The notes beneath the pieces are model-generated. The model did no database searches. It was not told the DNA's origin and saw only the letters and a program-made list of their open reading frames with translations. Of a DNA stretch of 64,000 bases, positions 25,671-34,293 are shown piece after piece (position 1 is the first letter of the stretch; the number at the start of each line of letters is the position of its first letter). The stretch lies in contig JAKFDE010000016.1 in the NCBI GenBank assembly GCA_036676295.1, positions 372,001 to 436,000 of the forward strand, in the 5' to 3' direction. The DNA is from UBA4416 sp036676295. Lineage in GTDB: Bacteria > Bacteroidota > Bacteroidia > B-17B0 > Aurantibacillaceae. A program made the translations under genes and the position numbers.

Positions 25671-26925
25671 TTTTCTTTTTAGCTGCCGGAAATAAAATAT
25701 TATTTAAGATCAACCGATAACCCGGAGAGTTAGGATGTAAACTCAGATCGGTTGGAGGATCTTCAACTCGATGCTGGTAATCTTCCGGATCATGGCCACC
25801 ATAAAATGTCCAGGTGCCTTTTCCGTAATCGCCATGAATGTAGCGCGCTTCATTAAACGCTTTGGCTTCGCCCAAGATCAAAATATTTTTCTTAATGTAA
25901 TTTTTAGTGTAAGCTGTTGTTTGGCCATAAAAACCTTTAATGGTTTGAACATGGTTTTGACACAACATGGTTGGAACAGGATCCCATTTTGCTGAAAAAT
26001 CAAATAAGGTAAACACATCGTTTTGTTGAGTAACACCATATTGAGCACGTGTTTCAGTGGCATCGATCTGAGAGAACTCATACTTCATTGGATTGGTTTC
26101 CAATTGGTATTTTTCAAACGCATAACCTTTACTGTAATCTATTTTTCGGTTCATATTCGGATCTGCCGGATCATGATCAAACACTTCATTGCAAATATCA
26201 ACACCTTCGGCTGCTAAAGCAATATCGTAACTATCGGTAGCACTACACATAGCAAATAAAAATCCACCTGTAAATACATAACCATTGATTTTTTTAGCCA
26301 CCGCCAATTTTAGTTGCGACACTTTTGAGAAGCCTAATTTTTTAGCAGTTGCTTCATTATCTTTTACTTCGTTTTGATACCAGGCTGCGTGGTTAAAGCC
26401 TCCATAAAATTTCCCGTATTGTCCGGTAAAATCTTCATGATGTAAATGCAACCAATCGTAATCTGCCAGCTTATCACTTAATATTTCTTCATCATAAACT
26501 ACATCATAAGGAATTTCGGCATACTTTAAAACTAAAGTTACCGCATCATCCCAGGGTTGTTTTATCTTAGGGGAATAAACCGCAATCTTTGGTGCTTTTT
26601 CTAATTTGATCGCATCCTGATTCACTTCAGGATTTGATATATCACTTAATATGCCATTCGATTGGGCATCCGAAATAACTTCAAAACTTACCCCTCTGAT
26701 CGTGCATTCATTGGAAACCTGTTTAGAATTAGGAACCAAAAAACTTCCTCCACGGTAATTCACCAACCATTGAATTTCTAATTCACCCTTTAAACTCCAA
26801 TAAGCAATCCCATAAGCTTTCAAATGATTTTTCTGAGTATCATCCATGGGAATTAAAATATAACTACCAAAACAAATGGTAGTTAACAATAGAAATATGG
26901 GAAGTAAAAAAAACTTTTTCATCAC
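25657..26925 (-). CDS. Secreted protein of the Bacteroidota family often labelled asparagine synthetase B
   Basis: 422 residues with a signal peptide (MMKKFFLLPIFLLLTTICFG). The body starts YILIPMDDTQKNHLKAYGIAYW. It contains KIAVYSPKIKQPWDDAVTLVLKYAEIPYDVVYD and LHLHHEDFTGQYGKFYGGF, then VFTGGFLFAMCSATDSYDIALAAEG, which resembles a class-I-glutamine-amidotransferase-like elbow with Cys after FAM. I recall close relatives in Flavobacteriales databases named asparagine synthetase B, but no PP-loop synthetase domain is visible and the protein is exported, so that name is doubtful. Late motifs LGEAKAFNEARYIHGDYGKGTWTF and YGGHDPEDYQH are well formed. It may be a periplasmic hydrolase or sensor. 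Monocistronic. Confidence 0.6.
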   Translation of the reverse strand: MMKKFFLLPIFLLLTTICFGSYILIPMDDTQKNHLKAYGIAYWSLKGELEIQWLVNYRGGSFLVPNSKQVSNECTIRGVSFEVISDAQSNGILSDISNPEVNQDAIKLEKAPKIAVYSPKIKQPWDDAVTLVLKYAEIPYDVVYDEEILSDKLADYDWLHLHHEDFTGQYGKFYGGFNHAAWYQNEVKDNEATAKKLGFSKVSQLKLAVAKKINGYVFTGGFLFAMCSATDSYDIALAAEGVDICNEVFDHDPADPNMNRKIDYSKGYAFEKYQLETNPMKYEFSQIDATETRAQYGVTQQNDVFTLFDFSAKWDPVPTMLCQNHVQTIKGFYGQTTAYTKNYIKKNILILGEAKAFNEARYIHGDYGKGTWTFYGGHDPEDYQHRVEDPPTDLSLHPNSPGYRLILNNILFPAAKKKKQKT

Positions 26926-26977
26926 GAACTACTAAGATACATAAATCTTTTTTGAGGCGCCGTTAATAGCTGTTAAA

Positions 26978-27340
26978 TTATCCGTGGTAAACTCTGGAAA
27001 ATACGATCACTCCATCTTTTGTTTGCAACACCTCGCCTACTGACAGATCCTCTTCTCCCACAACATGCCTGATGTATTCCATAAACACCTGTTCCTCATC
27101 AGCCGTTAGTTTTTTTACTTCGTAGTTTAAAGTGGGTAAACGGTCAAACGCATCTTTCCACCAGTCTCTTAAAGCTTGTTTGCCCCTAATTAATCCCTGA
27201 GTTTCGGGCATTCGCACTTTCAGTTTAGGACTATAATGCTGAGCATTTTCATCGTACAAGGATAGTAACTTTTCCAGATCATGTTCATTAAATGCTTCGA
27301 ACCACTTTAATGCTATTTGCTTATTTTTATCAGAATTCAT
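26978..27340 (-). CDS. SnoaL-like / NTF2-fold protein
   Basis: 120 residues. The cone-shaped NTF2/SnoaL fold is suggested by ALKWFEAFNEHDLEKLLSLYDENAQHYSP, then RGKQALRDWWKDAFDRLPTLNYEVKKL and the final strands VLQTKDGVIVFSRVYHG. Family members are polyketide cyclases, isomerases or steroid binders, and many are uncharacterised; no substrate can be assigned. Divergent from the amidohydrolase gene with only 32 bases between the start codons, so the two probably share overlapping promoters. Confidence 0.75.
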   Translation of the reverse strand: MNSDKNKQIALKWFEAFNEHDLEKLLSLYDENAQHYSPKLKVRMPETQGLIRGKQALRDWWKDAFDRLPTLNYEVKKLTADEEQVFMEYIRHVVGEEDLSVGEVLQTKDGVIVFSRVYHG

Positions 27341-27372
27341 CAGTAATTATCGCTAAAATATTATCTTTAAAG

Positions 27373-29055
27373 ATGCTAAAAAATTTACTGTTATTTATAT
27401 CAGGACTCACACTTTTTTCATCTTGTTCGCCAAAAAAAGAATCGGTAGATCTGATCATTCATCATGCTATCATTTATTCTGTTGATTCAAGCTTGATGAC
27501 TTATCAGGCCATGTGCGTGAAGGATGGCAAAATAGTTGAATTGAATAGTGATGAAGAGATCTTAAAAAAATATCAGGCCAACGAAATTAAAGACTTAGAA
27601 GGAAAAATAGTGTTTCCGGGATTCATAGATGCACATTGTCATTTTTTAGGTTATGGCTTAGGGTTGCAACAAGTAGATCTCACCGGCACTAAATCATTTG
27701 AAGAAATCATACAACGAGTCACAGAATTCTCCATCAAAACGAAAAAACATTTAACTCTCGATGGTAAACCAGAACGACACACTATCGAAAACGGGATCAG
27801 TTCCTGGATCATAGGTAGAGGTTGGGATCAGAACGATTGGGACAAAAAAGAATTTCCGAACAAGAAAAAATTAGATAGCTTATTTCCAAATACACCAGTG
27901 TTGCTTTATAGAATTGACGGGCACGCTGCTTTGGTAAATGCTGAAGCATTAAAAAGAGCGGGCATTACAAATAACACACATATTATTGGTGGAGATCTGA
28001 TAAAGCAAAACAATGAGCTAACAGGAATATTGATCGATAATTCTATTACACTTATTAAAAACAGTTTACCCAAGTTAGAAAAAGATATTTTGACAAAAGC
28101 TTTATTAGATGCACAGCAAAATTGTTTAGCCATGGGATTAACAACTATTGACGATGCCGGTTTAATGAAAGCAGATATTGATCTGATAGATGAACTACAA
28201 AAAAAGAATCAACTCAAAATGCGTATTTATGCCATGTTGAGTGACAGTTTACCAAACTATAATTATTATTTAGAAAAAGGGCCTTATAAAACTGATCGCT
28301 TAAATGTGCGTTCTTTTAAATTTTATGCTGACGGAGCTTTAGGTTCAAGAGGCGCTTGTTTGCATAATGATTATTCTGATCAAAAAAAATGGAAAGGTTT
28401 TTTATTGAGTAGTCAGGTGCATTTTGAAAAATATGCCAAACTTGTTATTGCTAAGGGCTTTCAAATGAACACACATTGCATTGGAGATTCAGCTTATCAT
28501 ATCATTTTAGAAGCTTATAAAAAAGCAGGGGCAAAAAAAGAAAATCGTTGGAGAATAGAGCATGCTCAAGTTGTAACACCAAGCGATATGAAACAATCGG
28601 ATGGCATTATTCCATCTGTACAACCAACACACGCCACCAGCGATATGTATTGGGCAAAAGAACGTTTAGGCGATCGTGTAAAAAATGCGTATGCCTATAA
28701 GGAGTTATTAAACGTATGTGGTATCGTTGCCTTGGGCACCGATTTTCCTGTAGAAGATATTTCCCCTTTTAAAACATTTTTTGCTGCGGTTGCAAGACAA
28801 GATGCTAAAGGATTTCCTGATGGTGGTTTTCAAACCAACAATGCCTTAAGCAGAGAAGAAACGCTAAAAGGAATGACCATTTGGGCAGCTTATGCCAACT
28901 TTGAAGAAAAAGAAAAAGGTAGTTTAGAAAAAGGAAAATTTGCTGATTTTATTATACTGGATACGGATATTATGAAGTGTGAGATTAACGATGTTTTAAA
29001 AACAAAAGTGATATCAACCTATATTAATGGAGAAAAAGTGTTTTCTGTAAATTAA
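27373..29055 (+). CDS. YtcJ-like amidohydrolase lipoprotein
   Basis: 560 residues from the ATG at 27373, chosen because it opens a clean lipoprotein signal (LLLFISGLTLFSSCSPKK). An upstream ATG at 27292 would place 27 residues inside the divergent neighbour. The metal-dependent TIM-barrel is of the amidohydrolase_3/YtcJ type, with HCHFLG after GFIDA, WIIGRGWDQNDWD, LYRIDGHAALVN, FKFYADGALGSRGA, WRIEHAQVVTP and LGTDFPVEDISPF. It ends with the beta-sandwich return GKFADFIILDTDI. It hydrolyses C-N bonds of unknown amide or imide substrates, here probably periplasmic. UbiD follows 31 bases later behind its own -7 element. Confidence 0.9.
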   Translation: MLKNLLLFISGLTLFSSCSPKKESVDLIIHHAIIYSVDSSLMTYQAMCVKDGKIVELNSDEEILKKYQANEIKDLEGKIVFPGFIDAHCHFLGYGLGLQQVDLTGTKSFEEIIQRVTEFSIKTKKHLTLDGKPERHTIENGISSWIIGRGWDQNDWDKKEFPNKKKLDSLFPNTPVLLYRIDGHAALVNAEALKRAGITNNTHIIGGDLIKQNNELTGILIDNSITLIKNSLPKLEKDILTKALLDAQQNCLAMGLTTIDDAGLMKADIDLIDELQKKNQLKMRIYAMLSDSLPNYNYYLEKGPYKTDRLNVRSFKFYADGALGSRGACLHNDYSDQKKWKGFLLSSQVHFEKYAKLVIAKGFQMNTHCIGDSAYHIILEAYKKAGAKKENRWRIEHAQVVTPSDMKQSDGIIPSVQPTHATSDMYWAKERLGDRVKNAYAYKELLNVCGIVALGTDFPVEDISPFKTFFAAVARQDAKGFPDGGFQTNNALSREETLKGMTIWAAYANFEEKEKGSLEKGKFADFIILDTDIMKCEINDVLKTKVISTYINGEKVFSVN

Positions 29056-29068
29056 ATCTATTTATACT

Positions 29069-29076
29069 TATTTTTG
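29069..29076 (+). promoter_or_regulatory. -7 promoter element before the UbiD-family gene
   Basis: TATTTTTG matches TAnnTTTG exactly and places a start about 4 bases before the ATG at 29087, i.e. nearly leaderless. No TTG occurs at the ideal -33 distance. Confidence 0.45.
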
Positions 29077-29086
29077 TTTAGAATTT

Positions 29087-30925
29087 ATGGGATACAAAAG
29101 TTTAAAAGCCTGTCTGGATGATCTTGAAAAACATGGTCATTTAATACGAATAAAAGAAGAAGTTGATCCGAATTTGGAGATGGCGGCTATTCACTTACGT
29201 GTATATGAAATGCGCGGCCCTGCCCTACTCTTCGAAAATGTGAAAGGTTGCGAATTTCAATGTGCCTCTAATATTTTTGGAACATTAGAGCGAAGCAAAT
29301 TCATGTTCAGAGATGCATTGGAAAACATGCAGCAATTGGTTGAGATCAAAAATAATCCGATGGTTGCACTTAAACATCCATTCAAATATTTAAAATCTTC
29401 TGTAGCCGCTTTTTCTTCTTTACCTAAAAAAAATCCTTTATCAAAACCGGTTTTATTTAAAGAAACAACCATTGATAAACTCCCTCAAATAAAACATTGG
29501 TTAAAAGATGGCGGCGCTTTTGTAACTCTCCCACAAGTGTATACCGAAGACAGCGATAAACCCGGCATTATGAATGCTAACTTAGGCATGTACCGCATAC
29601 AACTAAGTGGCAATGATTATATACCAAACAAAGAAATTGGATTGCATTATCAATTACATCGTGGCATTGGGGTGCATCAAACCAAAGCCAACAAAAAAGG
29701 CCAACCGCTAAAAGTTTCTATTTTTGTAGGCGGCCCACCAAGTCACACCTTGGCAGCAGTCATGCCTTTGCCAGAGGGCTTAAGTGAAATGACTTTTGCA
29801 GGCGCTCTTAATAAAAAACGTTTTGCTTATACATACATTGATGGTTACTGCATAAGTACTGATGCTGATTTTGTTATTACCGGCGAAGTGTATCCAAATG
29901 AAAATAAACCTGAAGGACCATTTGGAGACCACTTAGGGTATTACAGTTTAAAACATGATTTCCCATTGATGCGTGTTCACAAAGTGTACCATCGTGAAAA
30001 TGCCATTTGGCCATTTACTGTAGTTGGCCGTCCGCCACAAGAAGACACCAGCTTTGGAGATCTGATCCATGAAATTACCGGCGATGCGATTCCACAAGAA
30101 ATACCGGGATTGAAAGAAGTACATGCCGTTGATGCAGCAGGCGTACATCCTTTGTTGTTAGCTATTGGCAGCGAGCGTTATACGCCATACAGCCAAACCA
30201 AACAACCATCCGAGCTATTGACCATTGCTAATCATGTGTTAGGCAAAGGACAATTAAGTTTAGCCAAATATTTATTCATCACTGCTGATGATACTCAAAA
30301 AATAAGTACGCATCGTGAAGAAGAATTTTACCAATACATTTTAGAACGTATCAATTTACAGCGCGATATTCATTTTTACACGAATACAAGCATTGATACT
30401 TTGGATTACAGTGGTACAGGTTTAAACAGCGGTAGCAAAGTTGTATTTGCGGCTTACGGAGAAAAGATCAGAACTCTATCAAACAATATTACTGATCCAA
30501 TAAAAGAAATAAAAACCTTTAGTAACCCTCAAGTTGCTATGCCTGGCGTACTAGTTATGCAGGCTTCTCAATTTGAAAATTACACCAAAGCCAAACAGGA
30601 ATTTGAATTGTTTAACGACGAAGTAAAACAAAAACAAATTGACATGGCTTCTTTTCCAATGATCGTGATTGTTGATGATGCTTCGTTTACAGCAGCTACT
30701 TTAAAAAACTGGTTATGGGTTACATTTACACGATCTAATCCCAGTCATGATATTTATGGCATAAACAGCAAAACAGAATTTAAACATTGGGGCTGTGATA
30801 ATGTGATCATTGATGCCCGCATCAAACCACATCATGCACCAATCTTAGAAAAAGATCCAGAAATTGAAAAACGAGTAGATAAATTATTTGAAAAAGGTGG
30901 AAGTTTATACCAATTTAAGCAATGA
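29087..30925 (+). CDS. UbiD-family decarboxylase
   Basis: 612 residues, longer than E. coli UbiD (about 500), as in the Bacteroidota menaquinone-associated branch. UbiD enzymes use prenylated FMN to remove aromatic or unsaturated carboxylates. Features seen are N-terminal LKACLDDLEKHGHLIRI, the cofactor/metal region NLGMYRIQLSGNDY with QLHRGIGVHQTKA, then AVMPLPEGLSEMTFAGAL and the acidic signature GEVYPNENKPEGPFGDHLGYYS. The C-terminal WGCDNVIIDARIKPHHAP also fits. A role in quinone biosynthesis is plausible, but no UbiX flavin prenyltransferase or other men/mqn gene is in the window. Cytoplasmic. Confidence 0.9.
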   Translation: MGYKSLKACLDDLEKHGHLIRIKEEVDPNLEMAAIHLRVYEMRGPALLFENVKGCEFQCASNIFGTLERSKFMFRDALENMQQLVEIKNNPMVALKHPFKYLKSSVAAFSSLPKKNPLSKPVLFKETTIDKLPQIKHWLKDGGAFVTLPQVYTEDSDKPGIMNANLGMYRIQLSGNDYIPNKEIGLHYQLHRGIGVHQTKANKKGQPLKVSIFVGGPPSHTLAAVMPLPEGLSEMTFAGALNKKRFAYTYIDGYCISTDADFVITGEVYPNENKPEGPFGDHLGYYSLKHDFPLMRVHKVYHRENAIWPFTVVGRPPQEDTSFGDLIHEITGDAIPQEIPGLKEVHAVDAAGVHPLLLAIGSERYTPYSQTKQPSELLTIANHVLGKGQLSLAKYLFITADDTQKISTHREEEFYQYILERINLQRDIHFYTNTSIDTLDYSGTGLNSGSKVVFAAYGEKIRTLSNNITDPIKEIKTFSNPQVAMPGVLVMQASQFENYTKAKQEFELFNDEVKQKQIDMASFPMIVIVDDASFTAATLKNWLWVTFTRSNPSHDIYGINSKTEFKHWGCDNVIIDARIKPHHAPILEKDPEIEKRVDKLFEKGGSLYQFKQ

Positions 30926-30926
30926 T

Positions 30927-32606
30927 CTAGTCTAAGATAAAATAACAATTGACCTTGATCTGACTTAAAATAAAAGTTCTACGCTCAGGATTATAAAACA
31001 TAAATTCCAGTTTTTCAGTAGGTTTTATTACCGGTAATTTTACCTGATAAGAATATTTTTTTTGATTGATAGATTCATAATCCAAAGGTGTTTCATTTAA
31101 TAATACGCTGTAAAAATAGTAACCCTTTCCGGTACTATCACTAATTTGAAAATAGAGTTTAGATTTGGTGGACGCATTTTCCAACAATTCTATTTTATTA
31201 AAATCAATTGTCAAATAACTCCCTGTGTTAGCTCTTAAAGGCTTGAACGCAAACACCGGCGAATATTCTTTTCCAAACATATTTACATAAGAGATACTAT
31301 CGCTTTGCGTTTCATGTTTTTTTGAAACCGGTAAAATATCATTAATGCCCCCAATATTATTTTTAGAAGCTTCGTCAACGTATAAGAACTGGTATTTATA
31401 TTTTTCAAATGTCATATACTCGGCCGGTAATATGCCACGATTGTATTGCCAGCTTTGTACAAGATTTAAAAACACACAAACTGAGGCTATCATTAAGAAA
31501 AAAATTCTGATTAGCTTATGACGATAGGTTTCAAACAAATAAGCCATACCCATTCCAAAAATGGCATACACATCTATAAATCCCCTATGCCCAAAACTAT
31601 CACCAAAAGGCCAATGCCACCAACAAGACACGGCATAGATAAATAATCCCAACACAACCAATAAACTAATTTTAAAGAATCGATTTTGTTGAAGTGTCAA
31701 CAAACCAACAAGACCAAATATTAAAATGGGCGAATACACAAACAATCCTTTCCTAAAACTAAACAACACATTTGAAATTTGAGGATCTAACCAATTAAAC
31801 CCTTCGCCTCGGTAACTTGAGAAGATCCAGTCGCCACACTGCAAACGCCAACATAATAACTGAATGAAATAAGCAATGACCATTGCTGCAAAATAGATCA
31901 CGATAAGTTTCCAATTCTTAAATTTATAAAACTGGATCGCAATAAGCGGCAACACAACAATGACATTAAAAGGTCTGATAGCGATCACTAAAAACAGAAA
32001 TACGATTGTATAAATGATATATTTTTTCTGTTGGTTTTGATTAAAAGAAATAATAGAATATATAAAACCTGTGATCGCAAAAAAGGAATAGACATGCGAC
32101 ATGAACGGCTCCATCACCGTATAATTCAATAAATTGGTTCCTAAATACAATAAGACAATTGCAATAATAGAGGAAAATCTACTGACAGAAAGTTTTTTGA
32201 ATAAGAGAAATAAAAAACCACATGCTAAGGCAATATAAACACTGGCACCTAAACAAATAAAAAAAGAATCGGTGAATTTTAAATCCTCCGGGCTTTGAGA
32301 ATTATTATTAAATAATTGAGCAACTAAATAAAAAGGGGCTTGACAAAATGCTGTTCCATAACTGTATTTTAATACCCTGCTATTATTTTGTTCGTAGGAA
32401 TAAGCATTGTCGTAATTAATATTTTTATGCTTAAGAACCCATGGTAAATACTCGTAATAGCCTTTGGCATCGCCACTGCTAAGTGTTTGCTTATAATTTT
32501 CAGGGGTTAATCTATAAAAAAAAGAGAGTGATAAATTTATAATAAAAATTATCAGAATAATTAACCAGGCTGTTCTTTTTGATGTGTGCTTTGCTATCAA
32601 TGTCAC
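30927..32606 (-). CDS. GT-C-like polytopic membrane protein (putative glycosyltransferase)
   Basis: 559 residues. About eleven to twelve membrane helices occupy residues 12-390, followed by a periplasmic beta-rich C-terminal domain of about 160 residues. The first periplasmic loop has SGDAKGYYEYLPWVLKH, with the acidic residue expected in GT-C transferases, and GEGFNWLDPQISNVLFSFRKGLFVYSP is a recurring motif in Bacteroidota membrane proteins of this kind. Sugar and acceptor are unknown. First gene after the convergent UbiD gene on this strand and the distal member of a tight operon with the glucosaminidase and AlkD-like genes (gaps 4 and 2 bases). Confidence 0.6.
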   Translation of the reverse strand: MTLIAKHTSKRTAWLIILIIFIINLSLSFFYRLTPENYKQTLSSGDAKGYYEYLPWVLKHKNINYDNAYSYEQNNSRVLKYSYGTAFCQAPFYLVAQLFNNNSQSPEDLKFTDSFFICLGASVYIALACGFLFLLFKKLSVSRFSSIIAIVLLYLGTNLLNYTVMEPFMSHVYSFFAITGFIYSIISFNQNQQKKYIIYTIVFLFLVIAIRPFNVIVVLPLIAIQFYKFKNWKLIVIYFAAMVIAYFIQLLCWRLQCGDWIFSSYRGEGFNWLDPQISNVLFSFRKGLFVYSPILIFGLVGLLTLQQNRFFKISLLVVLGLFIYAVSCWWHWPFGDSFGHRGFIDVYAIFGMGMAYLFETYRHKLIRIFFLMIASVCVFLNLVQSWQYNRGILPAEYMTFEKYKYQFLYVDEASKNNIGGINDILPVSKKHETQSDSISYVNMFGKEYSPVFAFKPLRANTGSYLTIDFNKIELLENASTKSKLYFQISDSTGKGYYFYSVLLNETPLDYESINQKKYSYQVKLPVIKPTEKLEFMFYNPERRTFILSQIKVNCYFILD

Positions 32607-32610
32607 ACAG

Positions 32611-33519
32611 TTAACTTTGTTCTTTCTTTTGTCTCAAATAAAGCACATCACCAATTTTCAACTTATCATCTGGCTTGAGTTTATTTTTTTTGCACAACAT
32701 ACTTAAACGGATGCCATGTAATTGTGAAATTGATTTTAATGTTTCATTTTTTTGAACCACATGATACGGCTCTAAAGCCTTACGACGTTTCTTTTCAAGA
32801 TAAATTTTTTGTCCATAAACCAATTTCTCATTTTTTGAAAAATCATTATAAGACAAGAGATCATCTAATTCTATTTTAAAATCACTGGCAATTTTATAAA
32901 ACGTATCGCAATCTTTGGCGATGATAAATTTGATATGATTAAAACGATACACATCTCTGATCTCCATCTCACATTTCACATCACTATAAGCCGGAAAACC
33001 CTGTCTTGGAGTACCCTCAATGGTATTTAACTCCTGTAATTTATACTTTTCTATCAATGAAATTAAACGATCAGGGTATTTAGGATCGGTAGCATAGCCT
33101 GCTTTTTTTAAGCCATAACACCAGCCTTTGTAATCATTTATAGGCAATTCAAACAACTCTGCATACCGTGAACGCGATGCCAAAAACATTCCATGGTCGC
33201 TATATGAATCTAAAGCGTCATCGTATTTCCTGAAACATTCATTTTCTGCATCATCATCCATCGTATAAGTTTCTCCACCCCATTCTTTATGGCATTTTAT
33301 TCCAAAATGGTTATTGGCATTTCTGCACAAAGGGCTATTACCATTACCACTTTCCAACATACCCTGAGCCAAAGTGATACACGCTGGAACCTTATGCAAG
33401 TACATTTCTTTTACAGCATCATCTTTAAACAAAGCAATATAATCCTCAGGTGTAAGTTTTTTTTGAGCGTTGATCGACAACATGATCAAACAAAAAAAAC
33501 TGATCAAAACATTTCGCAT
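32611..33519 (-). CDS. Exported glucosaminidase with two LysM repeats
   Basis: 302 residues. Signal peptide RNVLISFFCLIMLSINAQ, then an N-acetylglucosaminidase domain (about 25-165, GH73-like). Its likely catalytic Glu56 is in LAQGMLESGNG, followed by NNHFGIKCHKEWGG, the conserved YDDALDSYSDHGMFL and KKAGYATDPKYPDRLI. Two LysM-like repeats (about 195-245 and 250-298, FYKIASDFKIELDDLLSYN and YHVVQKNETLKSISQLHG) bind peptidoglycan. It cleaves murein glycan strands for growth or daughter-cell separation. Middle gene of the operon with the AlkD-like and GT-C-like genes. Confidence 0.93.
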   Translation of the reverse strand: MRNVLISFFCLIMLSINAQKKLTPEDYIALFKDDAVKEMYLHKVPACITLAQGMLESGNGNSPLCRNANNHFGIKCHKEWGGETYTMDDDAENECFRKYDDALDSYSDHGMFLASRSRYAELFELPINDYKGWCYGLKKAGYATDPKYPDRLISLIEKYKLQELNTIEGTPRQGFPAYSDVKCEMEIRDVYRFNHIKFIIAKDCDTFYKIASDFKIELDDLLSYNDFSKNEKLVYGQKIYLEKKRRKALEPYHVVQKNETLKSISQLHGIRLSMLCKKNKLKPDDKLKIGDVLYLRQKKEQS

Positions 33520-33521
33520 TT

Positions 33522-34271
33522 TTATTTTCTTTTTTGTTTTAACACTAATTTTTGTTTATCCGACATTTTCTCTAAACAAGTTGTAAAAGCTGCCGGTTTA
33601 ATACGCTTAATGTTTTCTTCTATAAACTCATACGTTCGTTTAGGATAAACATTATAACTCTCCCTTAATGTCCAACCAACAGCTTTTTGCACATAATATT
33701 CTTTATCATCAATTAAATTAGAGATCAATTTAGTTGACAACTCAAATGGTACAAATTCTTTTTTTGTTCGGGCATAATAATACAAAGCTACTAAAGACTG
33801 TCTTCTCTCCCAAAGATTATCAGACTTATTCCAAAGCTTAACTTTAGTTAACATTGCTTTTTGAGTTTCATCATTTTCAACCAATCGGGTTAAAAACTTT
33901 GATAAATAATCAGAATGTGCCCAATTATCAACCTTTTCTACCCAGGTAGGTAAAAGTTCCAATTGTGTTTTGGCAGAAATATGTTTAAAATTTTTATCCA
34001 AATAAATAAAAGCCTGATTTTTTCCTTCATGTGATTGACTAGCATGATAAACGTCATGATAAGACGTAAACACCACTTCTTTATTATCAGAATAGAAAGT
34101 ATAACCCTTCTTACAAAGTTCTACCTGGGTCTTACTATCTAAACCGTAAACCGTTAAATTAGTTCCTAAATAACGTTTTAACTTTTCGGCTTTTTCCTTA
34201 TCATGTTTTAATGATAAACGGCTTAGGCTATCTTCTACTTCCTTAGTATATTTGTTTTGAACCGATTTCAT
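33522..34271 (-). CDS. AlkD-like DNA alkylation repair protein
   Basis: 249 residues, all-helical HEAT-like repeats. The family's KVDNWAHSDYLSKFLTRL, LWERRQSLVALYYYARTKKEFVPFE, LIDDKEYYVQKAVGWTLRE and YEFIEENIKRIKPAAFTTCLEKM match the AlkD/DNA-7-alkylguanine glycosylase group (aromatic and acidic residues in WxHSD and the VQKAVGW helix). It should excise bulky or cationic alkylated bases. The first ~45 residues are a charged helical extension. First gene of an operon with two envelope genes, an unusual pairing. Only 22 bases separate its start codon from that of the divergent prolyl oligopeptidase. Confidence 0.85.
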   Translation of the reverse strand: MKSVQNKYTKEVEDSLSRLSLKHDKEKAEKLKRYLGTNLTVYGLDSKTQVELCKKGYTFYSDNKEVVFTSYHDVYHASQSHEGKNQAFIYLDKNFKHISAKTQLELLPTWVEKVDNWAHSDYLSKFLTRLVENDETQKAMLTKVKLWNKSDNLWERRQSLVALYYYARTKKEFVPFELSTKLISNLIDDKEYYVQKAVGWTLRESYNVYPKRTYEFIEENIKRIKPAAFTTCLEKMSDKQKLVLKQKRK

Positions 34272-34279
34272 TTCTTTAC

Positions 34280-34287
34280 CAAATTTA
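34280..34287 (-). promoter_or_regulatory. -7 promoter element of the AlkD-like operon
   Basis: TAAATTTG on the minus strand fits TAnnTTTG exactly, with CTG instead of TTG at a 19-base spacing (34309-34307). The -33 part falls inside the first codons of the divergent peptidase gene, so expression of one may interfere with the other. Confidence 0.5.
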
Positions 34288-34293
34288 AAAAAT

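Noticed and set aside
25878..26240. Overlapping short frames opposite or inside the exported 25657 gene
   Set aside because: Shadow frames without start context; the encompassing gene has strong domain-level order.
27292..27372. Upstream ATG for the amidohydrolase
   Set aside because: It would put 27 residues over the divergent SnoaL-like gene and destroy the lipoprotein signal that begins at 27373.
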